DNA of 30,775 nucleotides, from IMG/VR virus record IMGVR_UViG_3300012954_000046, positions 1-30,775 of that record. The stretch is one strand, 5' to 3'. The position numbers and the translations under genes were made by a program. The notes beneath the pieces were generated by a model, which did not search any database, was not told the origin of the DNA, and saw nothing but the letters and a program-made list of their open reading frames with translations. This DNA is from a virus. Shown piece after piece: positions 1 to 7,516 of this stretch; the first letter of the stretch is position 1; every line of letters begins with the position of its first letter.

Positions 1-816
1 CACACCTTCGGACACTGCACCTCTGCCATAGAACACTGCTTCATATTCTAATGCCATAGAGTTTGCCGCAGGTTCACTGTCTGCATTGTTTAGTGTGTCA
101 TGTTGCCACTGTGTAATGATTGGATTAACAAGATGGTACATTGTATATCTTTTTCTAGACATTTGAAAAATTTGTATACTGTCAAAAAATGCTTCGTGCT
201 GATCATTGTCTAAACCAAATCTAAATTTTCTAAAATCTTGTGCAGAGTTGTAAGCAAGAGACCTACTGAATGCTGTTGCACTTGCGTCAACACTTCCTGT
301 TGCATTTATAAATGCTTCAGGCGATCTTTTTGCTGACTCATCTGAACCATACCATCCATCTCTAAAATAATATCTATAATACATTTCCCACAACGCAGTT
401 GTAACACCGTAATTGTCATCATGAAATACCATCTTGATAGGATCATAACTTATTTTTGTGTGTAACTTTCTTTTTTTATTGTACTGCTGTGCAACAACAG
501 TCTCTATTGAATACTGAGGTAAGTCTACATTTTTAACCAACATATTCAATTCATTCTGATGTTTATTTTTAAAGTTACTTAAAGTTTTAAAAATACGTGA
601 TCCATTAGGGTGTGCTGGACTGTTTGCAATCATTCTATCTAATACATTTTGATTGATGTTAAAAACAACGTGAAAAAGAAATTTTGACTTAGGTGCAAGT
701 CTAAAACTATCGTCTACATACAGTCTTGCCGCATGGGCAAAATCTCCAAGATTACCTTTAGGTTCAAGGACTCCGCTTTTTAATCCGTCTAAGAATGGTG
801 TAAGAATATTTGCCAT
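1..816 (-). CDS. Tail-tube-fold virion protein, C-terminus outside window
   Basis: I translated this frame directly: it is open for 272 codons from an ATG at 816 to the window edge with no stop, so the C-terminus is missing. The protein begins MANILTPFLDGLKSG. Its middle holds a segment reading KNVDLPQYSIETVV, then a Tyr-Asn-Lys-Lys-Arg run, then YDPIKMVFHDD and an aromatic YYRYYF run. That pattern is typical of the tail-tube fold shared by gp19-like and gp54-like (tube initiator) proteins. It sits just downstream of the tube and sheath genes on the same strand, which supports a role in the tube or baseplate. A perfect TATAAATA box ends 6 nt before the ATG and there is no Shine-Dalgarno site. 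The exact T4 counterpart is not certain; a baseplate hub or tube-initiator protein is the main alternative. Confidence 0.6.
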   Translation of the reverse strand, partial: MANILTPFLDGLKSGVLEPKGNLGDFAHAARLYVDDSFRLAPKSKFLFHVVFNINQNVLDRMIANSPAHPNGSRIFKTLSNFKNKHQNELNMLVKNVDLPQYSIETVVAQQYNKKRKLHTKISYDPIKMVFHDDNYGVTTALWEMYYRYYFRDGWYGSDESAKRSPEAFINATGSVDASATAFSRSLAYNSAQDFRKFRFGLDNDQHEAFFDSIQIFQMSRKRYTMYHLVNPIITQWQHDTLNNADSEPAANSMALEYEAVFYGRGAVSEGV

Positions 817-822
817 ATACTG

Positions 823-830
823 TATTTATA
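823..830 (-). promoter_or_regulatory. T4-type late promoter box (TATAAATA)
   Basis: A perfect match on the minus strand to the T4 late promoter octamer. Only six bases (CAGTAT) separate it from the ATG at 816. In T4 transcription starts about six bases past the octamer, so the mRNA for the downstream gene would have essentially no leader. Confidence 0.75.
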
Positions 831-851
831 TGTTGAAAAATGTGGTATTTT

Positions 852-884
852 AAAAACAAAAAAGGCGACTTATTAAGCCGCCTT
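852..884 (-). terminator. Rho-independent terminator after the 39-aa membrane protein gene
   Basis: On the minus strand the sequence forms a 10-bp stem (AAGGCGGCTT pairing with AAGTCGCCTT, one G-T wobble) with a 3-nt loop, followed by TTTT and a T-rich tail. It lies 22 bp past the stop of the small gene ending at 907 and ahead of the late promoter at 823-830, so it separates two transcription units. Confidence 0.85.
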
Positions 885-906
885 CTATCAATTATTTAAT
901 TTGTAA

Positions 907-1026
907 TTAGCCTTGAGTAGTAGCATCAACTGGAGTTGTATCTCCCGAAATCATTGCCCATGCAAATACGGCAACAATTATTGCTACACCAATCCAAACT
1001 TTTTTGTTTTTTAATAGTTTTTTCAT
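907..1026 (-). CDS. Small single-pass membrane protein, 39 aa
   Basis: Found by reading the minus strand; the gene is short. The protein starts MKKLLKNKKVW, a strongly basic N-terminus, and continues as a hydrophobic helix of about 17 residues (roughly 11-27, IGVAIIVAVFAWAMI) followed by a short polar, acidic tail ending in TTQG. A strong ribosome-binding site (AAGGAG) stands 6 nt before the ATG. The layout suggests one transmembrane segment with the basic end in the cytoplasm, or an uncleaved signal anchor. It lies between tail tube gp19 and the next tail gene and is bracketed by terminators. I do not recognise the family; a small virion, holin-like or host-membrane protein are all possible. 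Confidence 0.75.
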   Translation of the reverse strand: MKKLLKNKKVWIGVAIIVAVFAWAMISGDTTPVDATTQG

Positions 1027-1050
1027 GGTTTGCTCCTTCCCTTGGTTAGT

Positions 1051-1080
1051 AAAAAAAAAGGGGCCGGAGCCCCCTTTTTA
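1051..1080 (-). terminator. Rho-independent terminator downstream of tail tube gene
   Basis: A GC-rich stem (GGGGC/GCCCC, loop TCCG on the minus strand) is flanked by nine consecutive A residues on the plus strand, which give the U-tract for minus-strand transcripts. The other flank is T-rich, so it may work in both directions. It lies 22 bp past the stop of gp19. A 7-of-8 match to the late box (TATAAATT, minus strand, 1080-1087) immediately precedes it and could start transcription within the hairpin. Confidence 0.85.
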
Positions 1081-1101
1081 ATTTATAATTGCAAATGAAA
1101 A

Positions 1102-1728
1102 TTATGCACCGCCGCCGGTTATCAATGTATTCACTGTTCTGCCCACAGCCGTACCAACACCTGTACCTTGAGGTGTTTGTATTGCATTATCATATCTTAA
1201 TGATAATGTTACTGTAACTGGCTCACTGGTGTTGTAAGCCAATGTGTTGTAGTTTGCTGACTCGACGTAGCAACCATACAACTCAAATGTTTCTAAAACT
1301 CCAACTGTATTGGCACCATTAGCACCATCAGTAATTTCAATTCTAGTAACAAATTTATAATCAGCACCGCTTGCCGCCGCTGATTGTTCGAAGAAATCGA
1401 ATTGTTTTTGTAACTGCTCACCAACAAGTTTTTGTACGTTGTTGTTTACATCTTCTCTTAATGTAAGTGTGATTGGTTCCCAAGTGTGTTTTCCAGCAAG
1501 ATAAACTTTACTGTTATAAACATCAATTGTTGTGTTTTCAAATGATAGATTAGGTCTTGTAATATCTTGCACTTGTTTAGTCAACTCAGTTGTTGGAGTT
1601 GATACACCAAAATTTTCTAACATTACTCTAAAACGGTACTGTAATTTTGGCATTAACAGACCTTGGTTAGATGCACTTTGATTGCTATCTAAAGGGACTG
1701 TAATTTTTGATAGTGTAGATATGCTCAT
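1102..1728 (-). CDS. gp19: Tail tube protein, gp19-like
   Basis: The 208-aa protein matches the T4-like tail tube monomer in layout. It has an N-terminal region reading PKLQYRFRVMLENFG, a central WEPITLTLRED segment, and a late strand pair (FELYGCYVES then VTVTLSLRYDNA), the standard tube beta-strands. The tube is the inner channel through which DNA passes and around which the sheath is assembled. T4 gp19 is 163 aa; this one is slightly longer through an Ala/Gly-rich insert and a Gly-rich C-terminus. The start is fixed by AGGAG 6 nt upstream of the ATG. It is directly downstream of the sheath gene, the canonical 18-19 order, with its own late box at 1744-1751 and a terminator after it. Confidence 0.92.
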   Translation of the reverse strand: MSISTLSKITVPLDSNQSASNQGLLMPKLQYRFRVMLENFGVSTPTTELTKQVQDITRPNLSFENTTIDVYNSKVYLAGKHTWEPITLTLREDVNNNVQKLVGEQLQKQFDFFEQSAAASGADYKFVTRIEITDGANGANTVGVLETFELYGCYVESANYNTLAYNTSEPVTVTLSLRYDNAIQTPQGTGVGTAVGRTVNTLITGGGA

Positions 1729-1743
1729 TTGTTTCTCCTAATA

Positions 1744-1751
1744 TATTTATC
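1744..1751 (-). promoter_or_regulatory. T4-type late promoter box (GATAAATA) for tail tube gene
   Basis: Seven of eight matches to TATAAATA on the minus strand, in the 27-bp gap between sheath stop and tube start. It is followed by a 15-nt spacer containing AGGAG. It would give the tube gene extra late transcription independent of the sheath promoter, in keeping with the high copy number of the tube subunit. Confidence 0.65.
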
Positions 1752-1755
1752 CTTA

Positions 1756-4700
1756 TTATAACCCTGCTATTTCGCCAGTATTCTTAAGTCTCAATGGAAT
1801 GTAAATGAACTCCACTGCTTTGACTGGCTCTATTGCTATGTCTAGATATAATTCATTTCTATCTATTCTAGCAGGTGTGTTGTTTGTTTCGTCACACACA
1901 ACTAGGAAGTCATATAACGCTCTATTACCAACCAATTCTAACATTAAACTTTCTGCTTGAGCCTTGATTTCATCTCTTGTAGTTTTATCATTTGGTTCAA
2001 ACACATAAGGTCTTGCTAATTTGTTTAACTGACTTCTTAGGTAGATAACAAGTCTTGCAACGTTGATTCTGTCTAAAGAACTTGCCGCCGCCGCTCTTGT
2101 TTTCTGTCCGTAGTTTACTAAACCAGCACCTGTAATGAAAGTAATTGGGTTAACATTACCTGCGTAAAGTGTGTCTCTTTGTCCTTCATTTAATGAAACT
2201 CCAACAAATTCGCCTTCACTGTTAATGTAACCAGTTGATGTTGCGTTGCTTATACCACCACGTCTTGTACCTGCTGGTGCAAACCATGGGAAAGAAACTT
2301 GATCGCTTAATGCAATAGTTCTTAACATCATGTGACTTGGTGGAACTGCAATGTTTTTTCCAAAGTTATCACTTGTGAATCCTGATGGATAAAATACACC
2401 CAAGTATTCATCATTTGTAACTAAACCTAAGTCATTGTCTTCTAATGCTTGGTTAACATTGTTTACATAATCATTTATTGATGTAGCATCAGGAGTTAAT
2501 CTAAATGGAGTATCTCCTACAACGAATGCACTCAAGCCTCTGTCAAAGTTTAATGAAACCATTTCACCAATTAGTTCTGCATAACCTGGAGTTGCCATTA
2601 CGTTGAACAATCTAGATTCATCATCTCTAATTTCTTGGTTACCATTTACCATTGCTTGTAAAGCCTGTACTACAACTTTTCTTTGTGCTTTTCTTCCAAA
2701 TGAACCTGAACCGTCTGCTTGGTTTCCAGATTCAGTTACCCATCTATGAGTGTAGTAACTTGTCATTGCTTCATCACCTGCTCTTGGGTTGTCAGCAGTT
2801 TGATCAATGTAATTTCTAACAAATTTTCTTACGTTGAAACCTGAACGTCTTGTGTTCCATAACAACATACCTTGTGGATATAATGCTGGATCTGGAGCGT
2901 CAAAGTCTAAGAAGCCACTTGTTAATAATGCTTCAATTGTTCCTGCTTCATCACTTGTTGGACCTGATGTATTGTATCTTGCATCAGCAAATAAAATGCC
3001 ATCTTCAGTTGTTTGATCTGTGTTATCAACTAACACCCATCTTGAATCAACTGGACCTTGGATTGATGAATCATATTTGTAAATTTTTGGATAGTTTTCT
3101 AAATCTGCTGTTGATATCCAGATATCATTATCAACAAGCGAACTTGCACCATCCTGCTGTGTGCTTGGAGCAGTTGCTGAAACTGTTGGACCTTTTGCAT
3201 CTGTTGATGCATAAGCAGTTTTGTAACCAACCCAAGTCGTACCATTGTGTACCATTAAATCAACTTCATCTATTGTTGATGAGTACCATAACTGACCATC
3301 TGATGCCAATGAAGTAACAGCATTGTCGCTGGCACTGTATGATAACATTTTCCAATTTGAAATCGTGTACTGTTTAGGATTTGTAGCACTTGTAGTACCC
3401 GCTTCGTAATATAAGTTACTAGTTGATGCTGGATCAAATCCAATCAATGCTAATAATCCGTTTGTATCTGTAATATTAATTTCACCACCTTCAATGTGTT
3501 CTAATACAAGTCTGTTTAAACTGTCAACACTTGCTTTAACATTGTTTAAACCAGCCGCACTATTAATTGCACCTGCAATCACATCAACGTCTGCTGAATT
3601 TTGATTTAAGTCTGCATCTAATACTGTGATTATTGCACTTGATGTTGAATTTACACCTTTTCTAGTTTCTGAAATTGTTAAACTGTAATTTGCACCTTGA
3701 TCAGCAACACCGCTACTTGTAACTATTCCACCTGTAGCAATTGAATTACCGGAGTTTTCTCTTCTCCAAACTTTGTAATCAACTTGATCTGTACCATTGT
3801 CTGCATTTACATATAATGAACCTACTGCTAAATTTACACCGCCACCTGCTCTGTCTAAATTGTATAAAGCCGATGTTGCATTTTTGTAAACTGGAGCACT
3901 AATTTCTTCCCAAAGGTTTGTGCTTCCGTTGAATTTTTTAATTCTAAATCTAGCACCACCATTTGGCTCTGTAATTTTAATCCAAAGTGATCTGTTAGGA
4001 CGTGCACCTGCATCTGTTCCTGGAGTACCTTTCCACTGTGGTACTGATGTGTGTGGATCTATTGCTACAACTGGATTGTTGTATTTTGCCGCAACACTTA
4101 AACCAACTGCCGCCGCAAGTCCTGTACCTTCTGTGATTGTTATTCCGTTGTTACCGCTTGTATTGTCGTCAAATAAATGTAATCTGTTGTCAATGTTTAC
4201 AGCAGTAATTCCTGAAATATTAGCAAGGTTAATTGCTGTCACTGTTGCATCTAAATCACCACCACCTGTTACTGGTGATCCGTTTATGCTCATTGTAATA
4301 CCATTAGTAGTTGGATTGCTTATTGTTCCTTCTGCTGTTGGTATAGAACCTGTCCATGCTTGAGAACCAACAAGTCTCCATGCACCTGAATTATCTTTTC
4401 TAAATAATTCATTAGATGTGTTTGTTGCCACTATTGCATAATCACCTGTTTGTCCTACAGCAGTTTTTGGAGCGCCACCTGTTTGTGCATTTCCACTTGC
4501 TAGGTCAGTTGCTTTTGTAACAACAATTGGAGTTTTACTTGTGAATACTTGTCCACCGTTTACTTTTGAAGCCGAACTCCATTCCATTATACCCCATTTT
4601 GTAATAGATGAATCCAACCAATAAGTTCCTGCTGGTGGATTTGCTGTTGGCACAGAAGCACTTGCTTCTAATTGACCTAAGTCAACATTTGCTCTAACAA

Positions 4701-5025
4701 CGAATGCTCTGTTGGCAACTCCTAGATAAGAGTAAGCCGCTTGTAGTCCGTATTCATTTGTTTCACCACCGTGGATAGGATTATTGTTTGCATCAGTTTT
4801 AAATACTGGATCTCCAAATGTTTCTGCTAATTCTCTTTGTGAAGTCATTAAGAACACTTTGCCGGCGTTTGCCGCTGTTGTACCTTGTGCGGTACCTGTT
4901 CCTGAACTGTTTGTTTTGTCTTGTGCCGAAGCAACAAATATCATTGGGACTGTGCCCGGTTCCGCTGGTGTATAGAAACTTTCGTCTATTACACTTACTT
5001 GAACTCCTGGTGAAACTAATGCCAT
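1756..5025 (-). CDS. gp18: Contractile tail sheath protein, gp18-like, expanded
   Basis: The 1089-aa product is a myovirus sheath subunit. The N-terminus (MALVSPGVQVSVIDES) is the usual sheath start. The last 350 or so residues carry the conserved core: a VSFPWFAPAG segment, an NPITFITGAGLVNYGQKT segment, a VARLVIYLRSQL helix and a final LYLDIAIEPVKAVEFIYIPLRLK. T4 gp18 is 659 aa; the surplus is a large middle insertion (about residues 110-700) rich in Ser, Thr, Asn and Gly. That insertion holds two copies of a hook-IN-like motif (about 256-310 and 476-532) and several short WNG-like beta motifs. The insertion probably faces outward as domain III does in T4. The start is set by AGGAG 8 nt before the ATG, and a perfect TATAAATA lies at 5056-5063. 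Confidence 0.93.
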   Translation of the reverse strand: MALVSPGVQVSVIDESFYTPAEPGTVPMIFVASAQDKTNSSGTGTAQGTTAANAGKVFLMTSQRELAETFGDPVFKTDANNNPIHGGETNEYGLQAAYSYLGVANRAFVVRANVDLGQLEASASVPTANPPAGTYWLDSSITKWGIMEWSSASKVNGGQVFTSKTPIVVTKATDLASGNAQTGGAPKTAVGQTGDYAIVATNTSNELFRKDNSGAWRLVGSQAWTGSIPTAEGTISNPTTNGITMSINGSPVTGGGDLDATVTAINLANISGITAVNIDNRLHLFDDNTSGNNGITITEGTGLAAAVGLSVAAKYNNPVVAIDPHTSVPQWKGTPGTDAGARPNRSLWIKITEPNGGARFRIKKFNGSTNLWEEISAPVYKNATSALYNLDRAGGGVNLAVGSLYVNADNGTDQVDYKVWRRENSGNSIATGGIVTSSGVADQGANYSLTISETRKGVNSTSSAIITVLDADLNQNSADVDVIAGAINSAAGLNNVKASVDSLNRLVLEHIEGGEINITDTNGLLALIGFDPASTSNLYYEAGTTSATNPKQYTISNWKMLSYSASDNAVTSLASDGQLWYSSTIDEVDLMVHNGTTWVGYKTAYASTDAKGPTVSATAPSTQQDGASSLVDNDIWISTADLENYPKIYKYDSSIQGPVDSRWVLVDNTDQTTEDGILFADARYNTSGPTSDEAGTIEALLTSGFLDFDAPDPALYPQGMLLWNTRRSGFNVRKFVRNYIDQTADNPRAGDEAMTSYYTHRWVTESGNQADGSGSFGRKAQRKVVVQALQAMVNGNQEIRDDESRLFNVMATPGYAELIGEMVSLNFDRGLSAFVVGDTPFRLTPDATSINDYVNNVNQALEDNDLGLVTNDEYLGVFYPSGFTSDNFGKNIAVPPSHMMLRTIALSDQVSFPWFAPAGTRRGGISNATSTGYINSEGEFVGVSLNEGQRDTLYAGNVNPITFITGAGLVNYGQKTRAAAASSLDRINVARLVIYLRSQLNKLARPYVFEPNDKTTRDEIKAQAESLMLELVGNRALYDFLVVCDETNNTPARIDRNELYLDIAIEPVKAVEFIYIPLRLKNTGEIAGL

Positions 5026-5055
5026 TTTATAATCTCCTAATTCCTTTATCTGTTG

Positions 5056-5063
5056 TATTTATA
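5056..5063 (-). promoter_or_regulatory. T4-type late promoter box (TATAAATA) for sheath-tube operon
   Basis: A perfect octamer on the minus strand, 30 nt before the sheath ATG, followed by a leader with a good ribosome-binding site (AGGAG). This is the conventional arrangement of a T4 late promoter with a leader. Confidence 0.8.
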
Positions 5064-5118
5064 AAGAATTCCTAAATCACAGGCTTTTTAGTGCTATCAA
5101 AAGGCTTCAAAAAGGCTA

Positions 5119-5126
5119 GGTAAATA
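5119..5126 (+). promoter_or_regulatory. Late-promoter-like box (GGTAAATA) before the HNH gene
   Basis: Six of eight bases match TATAAATA. The box ends exactly 6 nt (CTGTAT) before the ATG at 5133, the same spacing seen at 816, 7474 and 7517, and no Shine-Dalgarno sequence is present. The same GGTAAATA variant occurs before the gene starting at 24272. Confidence 0.5.
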
Positions 5127-5132
5127 CTGTAT

Positions 5133-5474
5133 ATGAGGCCTTTATGTAGTGTTTGTAAGCAAAAGCCGTGTGCAATTAATTATCACAAGGACGGCAAAGT
5201 TTTCTATAGACAGAAATGCAGTATATGTTTAAAACAGAAAAAAGGCAAAAAGGGTTGGCCAAAGTGGTGGCTAGCAGGATATAGACCTAAAAAGTCCTGT
5301 GACAAGTGTGGACATAAAAGTAGGTATAAACATCAATTTGATGTGTTTCATATTGATGGCAATTTAAACAATGTGTCTTATAGTAATTTAAAAACTGTGT
5401 GTGCTAACTGCCAAAGGGTATTGCATCTTGAAGGGGTAACTTGGAAGCAAGGTGACCTTGTACCCGATTTCTAA
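5133..5474 (+). CDS. HNH endonuclease-like zinc protein
   Basis: The 113-aa protein has three Cys-x-x-Cys pairs (CSVC near residue 5, CSIC near 30, CDKCG near 56) and a C-terminal HNH-like core. That core runs FHIDGNLNN, then SNLKTVCANCQR, which fits the His-Asp-Gly-Asn...Asn-Leu...Cys-x-x-Cys pattern of small zinc-binding HNH nucleases found free-standing in T4-like phages. The family usually nicks or cuts DNA and may be a mobile homing enzyme or take part in DNA packaging. No interrupted gene or intron border is visible next to it. It is the only plus-strand gene in a minus-strand block and its last 71 nt overlap the end of the convergent kinase gene. Function beyond nuclease fold is inferred. 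Confidence 0.75.
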   Translation: MRPLCSVCKQKPCAINYHKDGKVFYRQKCSICLKQKKGKKGWPKWWLAGYRPKKSCDKCGHKSRYKHQFDVFHIDGNLNNVSYSNLKTVCANCQRVLHLEGVTWKQGDLVPDF

Positions 5475-6030
5475 GAGCATCTACAGTAGAATCATTTTCT
5501 AATACTTTGTCAAAATGTACGTTTGCCCATGCCCATTCTGATGGATGTATATCTTGAGGTTTTTGACCTATGTCTTGATACATTCTAAACCACATAGGCA
5601 ATGGGCCTCTTTTTACCCACCAAACTTCACCGCCTACTTCTTTAATCATTTTTGCTTCATTATCAAATCTTACATCTGGAATAACCCATTTTATGTCTGG
5701 ATTATCCAATACTTTCTTTTTTGTAAGACTTACCCATATACCATCATAAAATCCATCACGCATACATTCTGTGCCAAACTTTTGTAATACTAATCTTGGG
5801 GTAACACTATAACCTAGTTCCTTAGTCCAGTATGCATCTTCCTTTTCTCGCCATGCTCTTGATTCGTCTGTTTTGCCATCCAATAGTTCTCTGTCCCAAT
5901 CAAACATTGTGGCAACACTGTCTTTGAGTTTATCTGCAAAAGATAGTTTCTTAAAATTATAATTTGTAACCAAGTAATCTGCGATTGTGTCTTTGCCCGA
6001 ACCAATAAGTCCGCATATTCCTATAATCAT
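5404..6030 (-). CDS. gp1: Deoxynucleoside monophosphate kinase, gp1-like
   Basis: The 208-aa protein opens MIIGICGLIGSGKDTIADYL: a Walker A P-loop (GLIGSGKDT) right at the N-terminus, as in T4 gene 1 dNMP kinase (241 aa). Other family-like segments are SFADKLKDSVA, a LLQKFGTE-type stretch reading LVLQKFGTECMR, and WVIPDVRFDNEA. The enzyme phosphorylates dNMPs to dNDPs for phage DNA synthesis in the cytoplasm. An upstream ATG in frame at 6078 exists, but the start at 6030 is preferred because it puts the P-loop at the N-terminus and overlaps the stop of the upstream oxygenase as ATGA, a translational-coupling junction. The gene ends inside the convergent HNH gene (71-nt overlap). Confidence 0.88.
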   Translation of the reverse strand: MIIGICGLIGSGKDTIADYLVTNYNFKKLSFADKLKDSVATMFDWDRELLDGKTDESRAWREKEDAYWTKELGYSVTPRLVLQKFGTECMRDGFYDGIWVSLTKKKVLDNPDIKWVIPDVRFDNEAKMIKEVGGEVWWVKRGPLPMWFRMYQDIGQKPQDIHPSEWAWANVHFDKVLENDSTVDALRNRVQGHLASKLPLQDAIPFGS

Positions 6031-6668
6031 AATTCTAATTGATAAGTTCCTTCTCCAAATTTTCCTGTAGGAAAACAATTGAATGCTAACCCTATTCTTT
6101 CAACATCTGGTTGTTGTGGATTCACAGTGTGTTCTAGCCACGATGGGAACAATAAAAGGTCTCCTGTTTCGGGTTGAACTCCAATGTGATCACTGTTATA
6201 CTGATTTTTATTGTTTTGATCAAATGTAATTTGCACTGTTTGATGTATAAAATTTGTGTATAAAAATGGTTTGTTAAAAACAATTGGTGAACAATTAGGT
6301 GTTGTTTCTATGTAATACACTCCACTTATTACACTGTTTGCGTGTGAGTGTTGTTGTATCCAATCCTCTTTTGGAATCTTATTAATCCAACTGGTTGTAA
6401 TTCTGAAATTTTGTTCTATGCCCATTACTGTTTTTGTAAAATATTGAAGTGCATTTTGTATTTTTATTTTTGTATTTTTTAATTGTCCACTATTTAGAAT
6501 ATGCATTCCTCTATTGACCATTGGAAGATGATCGTCAGATTTGTCCCTTGCTACTGCTTTTGGTGGATACTCTAAACTATCTATCCAGGTTCTTTCAATA
6601 GAGTCTAATGGACCAATGTTTGTTTTAAACAAAGGCACGGAAAATAAAGGAATCATTTTGTGTTGCAT
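6027..6668 (-). CDS. 2-oxoglutarate/Fe(II)-dependent oxygenase
   Basis: The 213-aa protein fits the 2OG-FeII_Oxy_5 / TIGR02466 type. It shows an iron-ligand stretch QQHSHANSVISGVYYIE (H107, H109), then GDLLLFPSWLEHTV with the distal His at 180, and R191 in ERIGLAFN to bind 2-oxoglutarate. The double-stranded beta-helix would hydroxylate an unknown substrate; such genes are frequent in marine T4-like phages. It sits between neck gp13 and the dNMP kinase, on the gp13 transcript, and overlaps the kinase start by 4 nt. The ATG at 6668 lacks a good ribosome-binding site; M5 (6656) is an alternative start. Substrate cannot be inferred. Confidence 0.85.
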   Translation of the reverse strand: MQHKMIPLFSVPLFKTNIGPLDSIERTWIDSLEYPPKAVARDKSDDHLPMVNRGMHILNSGQLKNTKIKIQNALQYFTKTVMGIEQNFRITTSWINKIPKEDWIQQHSHANSVISGVYYIETTPNCSPIVFNKPFLYTNFIHQTVQITFDQNNKNQYNSDHIGVQPETGDLLLFPSWLEHTVNPQQPDVERIGLAFNCFPTGKFGEGTYQLEL

Positions 6669-6712
6669 ATCTTACGATATTACAACAAAATTATGATATT
6701 GTCAACTGTGAA

Positions 6713-7474
6713 TTAACCAATTGTGAAACTATAACCAACACCACCTGCTGTTTGTGTTGATAATTCTTGATCAAGTCTTTCTAACTCTGAAGAGGCTTCT
6801 TGTTTTAGTGCGTCACCGTTCAAGGAACTTCCACCTTGTGGCCCTGCAACTGTATTAAATTTACTTCTGGCTTCACCAAGCATATATTTCGATATTGCCA
6901 AAGTGTAACTTTTTATCCATTTTTGTGCCAAATAATCATTCAATAATTCTGAATCTGGTCTGTAATTGTATGCATACAACAATAAATTTTCTTCTGCTCT
7001 TGGTCTTTGGAGTAGAGTTAATTCTTTATTTGTGTTGTTCCATTTGAATTCTATAAAAGAACCAAACATTCTTCCTACTAATTCTTGATACTGTGCAAAA
7101 GCATTGTAGGTTGCTAATCCACCCAAGTTTGTACTTGCTAACAGGTAGGTGTTTGTGTATGCTAGATTGAATGGTTCAAACAGTGTACCACCATCTCCAC
7201 CACCTGTTCTCGAACCAATAGAGCGTCTAAAAATTTTTCTAACTTCCATTACTTCGTTAGGTAGGGTGTATGTGTTTTGGTCTATCACAGTGGGCATGAA
7301 TAGATATGATTCTTCCACTGAATGGTCAGATCTCTGTCTATATCTGTCGAATGCGTCTTTAATTGCTGTCTCGTAGTGGTCAGGATCTAACTCTACATCA
7401 ATCATACCACCACCCAACATACGGAAAACGTAGTCGAATATCTCTTGTTTTTGTGTGTTGAATTGCGTACTCAT
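6713..7474 (-). CDS. gp13: Neck protein, gp13-like
   Basis: The 253-aa protein resembles the gp13 neck (head completion) protein of marine T4-like phages. The N-terminus has IFDYVFRMLGGGMIDVELDPDHYETAIKDAF, characteristic of the family, followed by an ESYLFMPTV...YTLPNEVMEVRKIFRR segment and a C-terminal helix (WIKSYTLAISKYMLGEARSKF). In T4, gp13 with gp14 closes the filled head and forms the collar to which the tail docks; gp13 there is 309 aa. Here the gp14 homologue is transcribed divergently just 42 bp away. A perfect late box stands 6 nt before the ATG with no Shine-Dalgarno site. Confidence 0.85.
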   Translation of the reverse strand: MSTQFNTQKQEIFDYVFRMLGGGMIDVELDPDHYETAIKDAFDRYRQRSDHSVEESYLFMPTVIDQNTYTLPNEVMEVRKIFRRSIGSRTGGGDGGTLFEPFNLAYTNTYLLASTNLGGLATYNAFAQYQELVGRMFGSFIEFKWNNTNKELTLLQRPRAEENLLLYAYNYRPDSELLNDYLAQKWIKSYTLAISKYMLGEARSKFNTVAGPQGGSSLNGDALKQEASSELERLDQELSTQTAGGVGYSFTIG

Positions 7475-7480
7475 TTCTTA

Positions 7481-7488
7481 TATTTATA
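7481..7488 (-). promoter_or_regulatory. T4-type late promoter box (TATAAATA) for gp13 operon
   Basis: A perfect octamer on the minus strand, ending 6 nt (TAAGAA) before the gp13 ATG. It lies back to back with the plus-strand box at 7503-7510; the two octamers are separated by only 14 bp. Confidence 0.8.
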
Positions 7489-7502
7489 TGCCTTGAACTA
7501 TT

Positions 7503-7510
7503 AATAAATA
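7503..7510 (+). promoter_or_regulatory. T4-type late promoter box (AATAAATA) for gp14 operon
   Basis: Seven of eight matches to the late octamer, followed by a 6-nt spacer (TGCTGT) and the gp14 ATG at 7517. No ribosome-binding site is present. It is the only late-like box with near-consensus sequence ahead of the long plus-strand operon. Confidence 0.7.
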
Positions 7511-7516
7511 TGCTGT

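Noticed and set aside
2850-3317. Plus-strand open frame of 155 codons within the sheath gene (similar ones at 3920-4363, 23231-23728, 26683-27126)
   Set aside because: Antisense to confidently assigned genes, low-complexity Leu/His/Gln- or Val/Pro-rich products caused by codon bias on the opposite strand, no ribosome-binding sites.
5133-5474. HNH protein as an intron- or intein-encoded homing enzyme
   Set aside because: Neighbouring sheath and kinase genes are uninterrupted and no intron borders or intein motifs are visible.
6031-6078. Upstream ATG extending the dNMP kinase by 16 residues
   Set aside because: The extension lies inside the upstream oxygenase gene and moves the P-loop away from the N-terminus; the ATGA overlap at 6030 is the better start.
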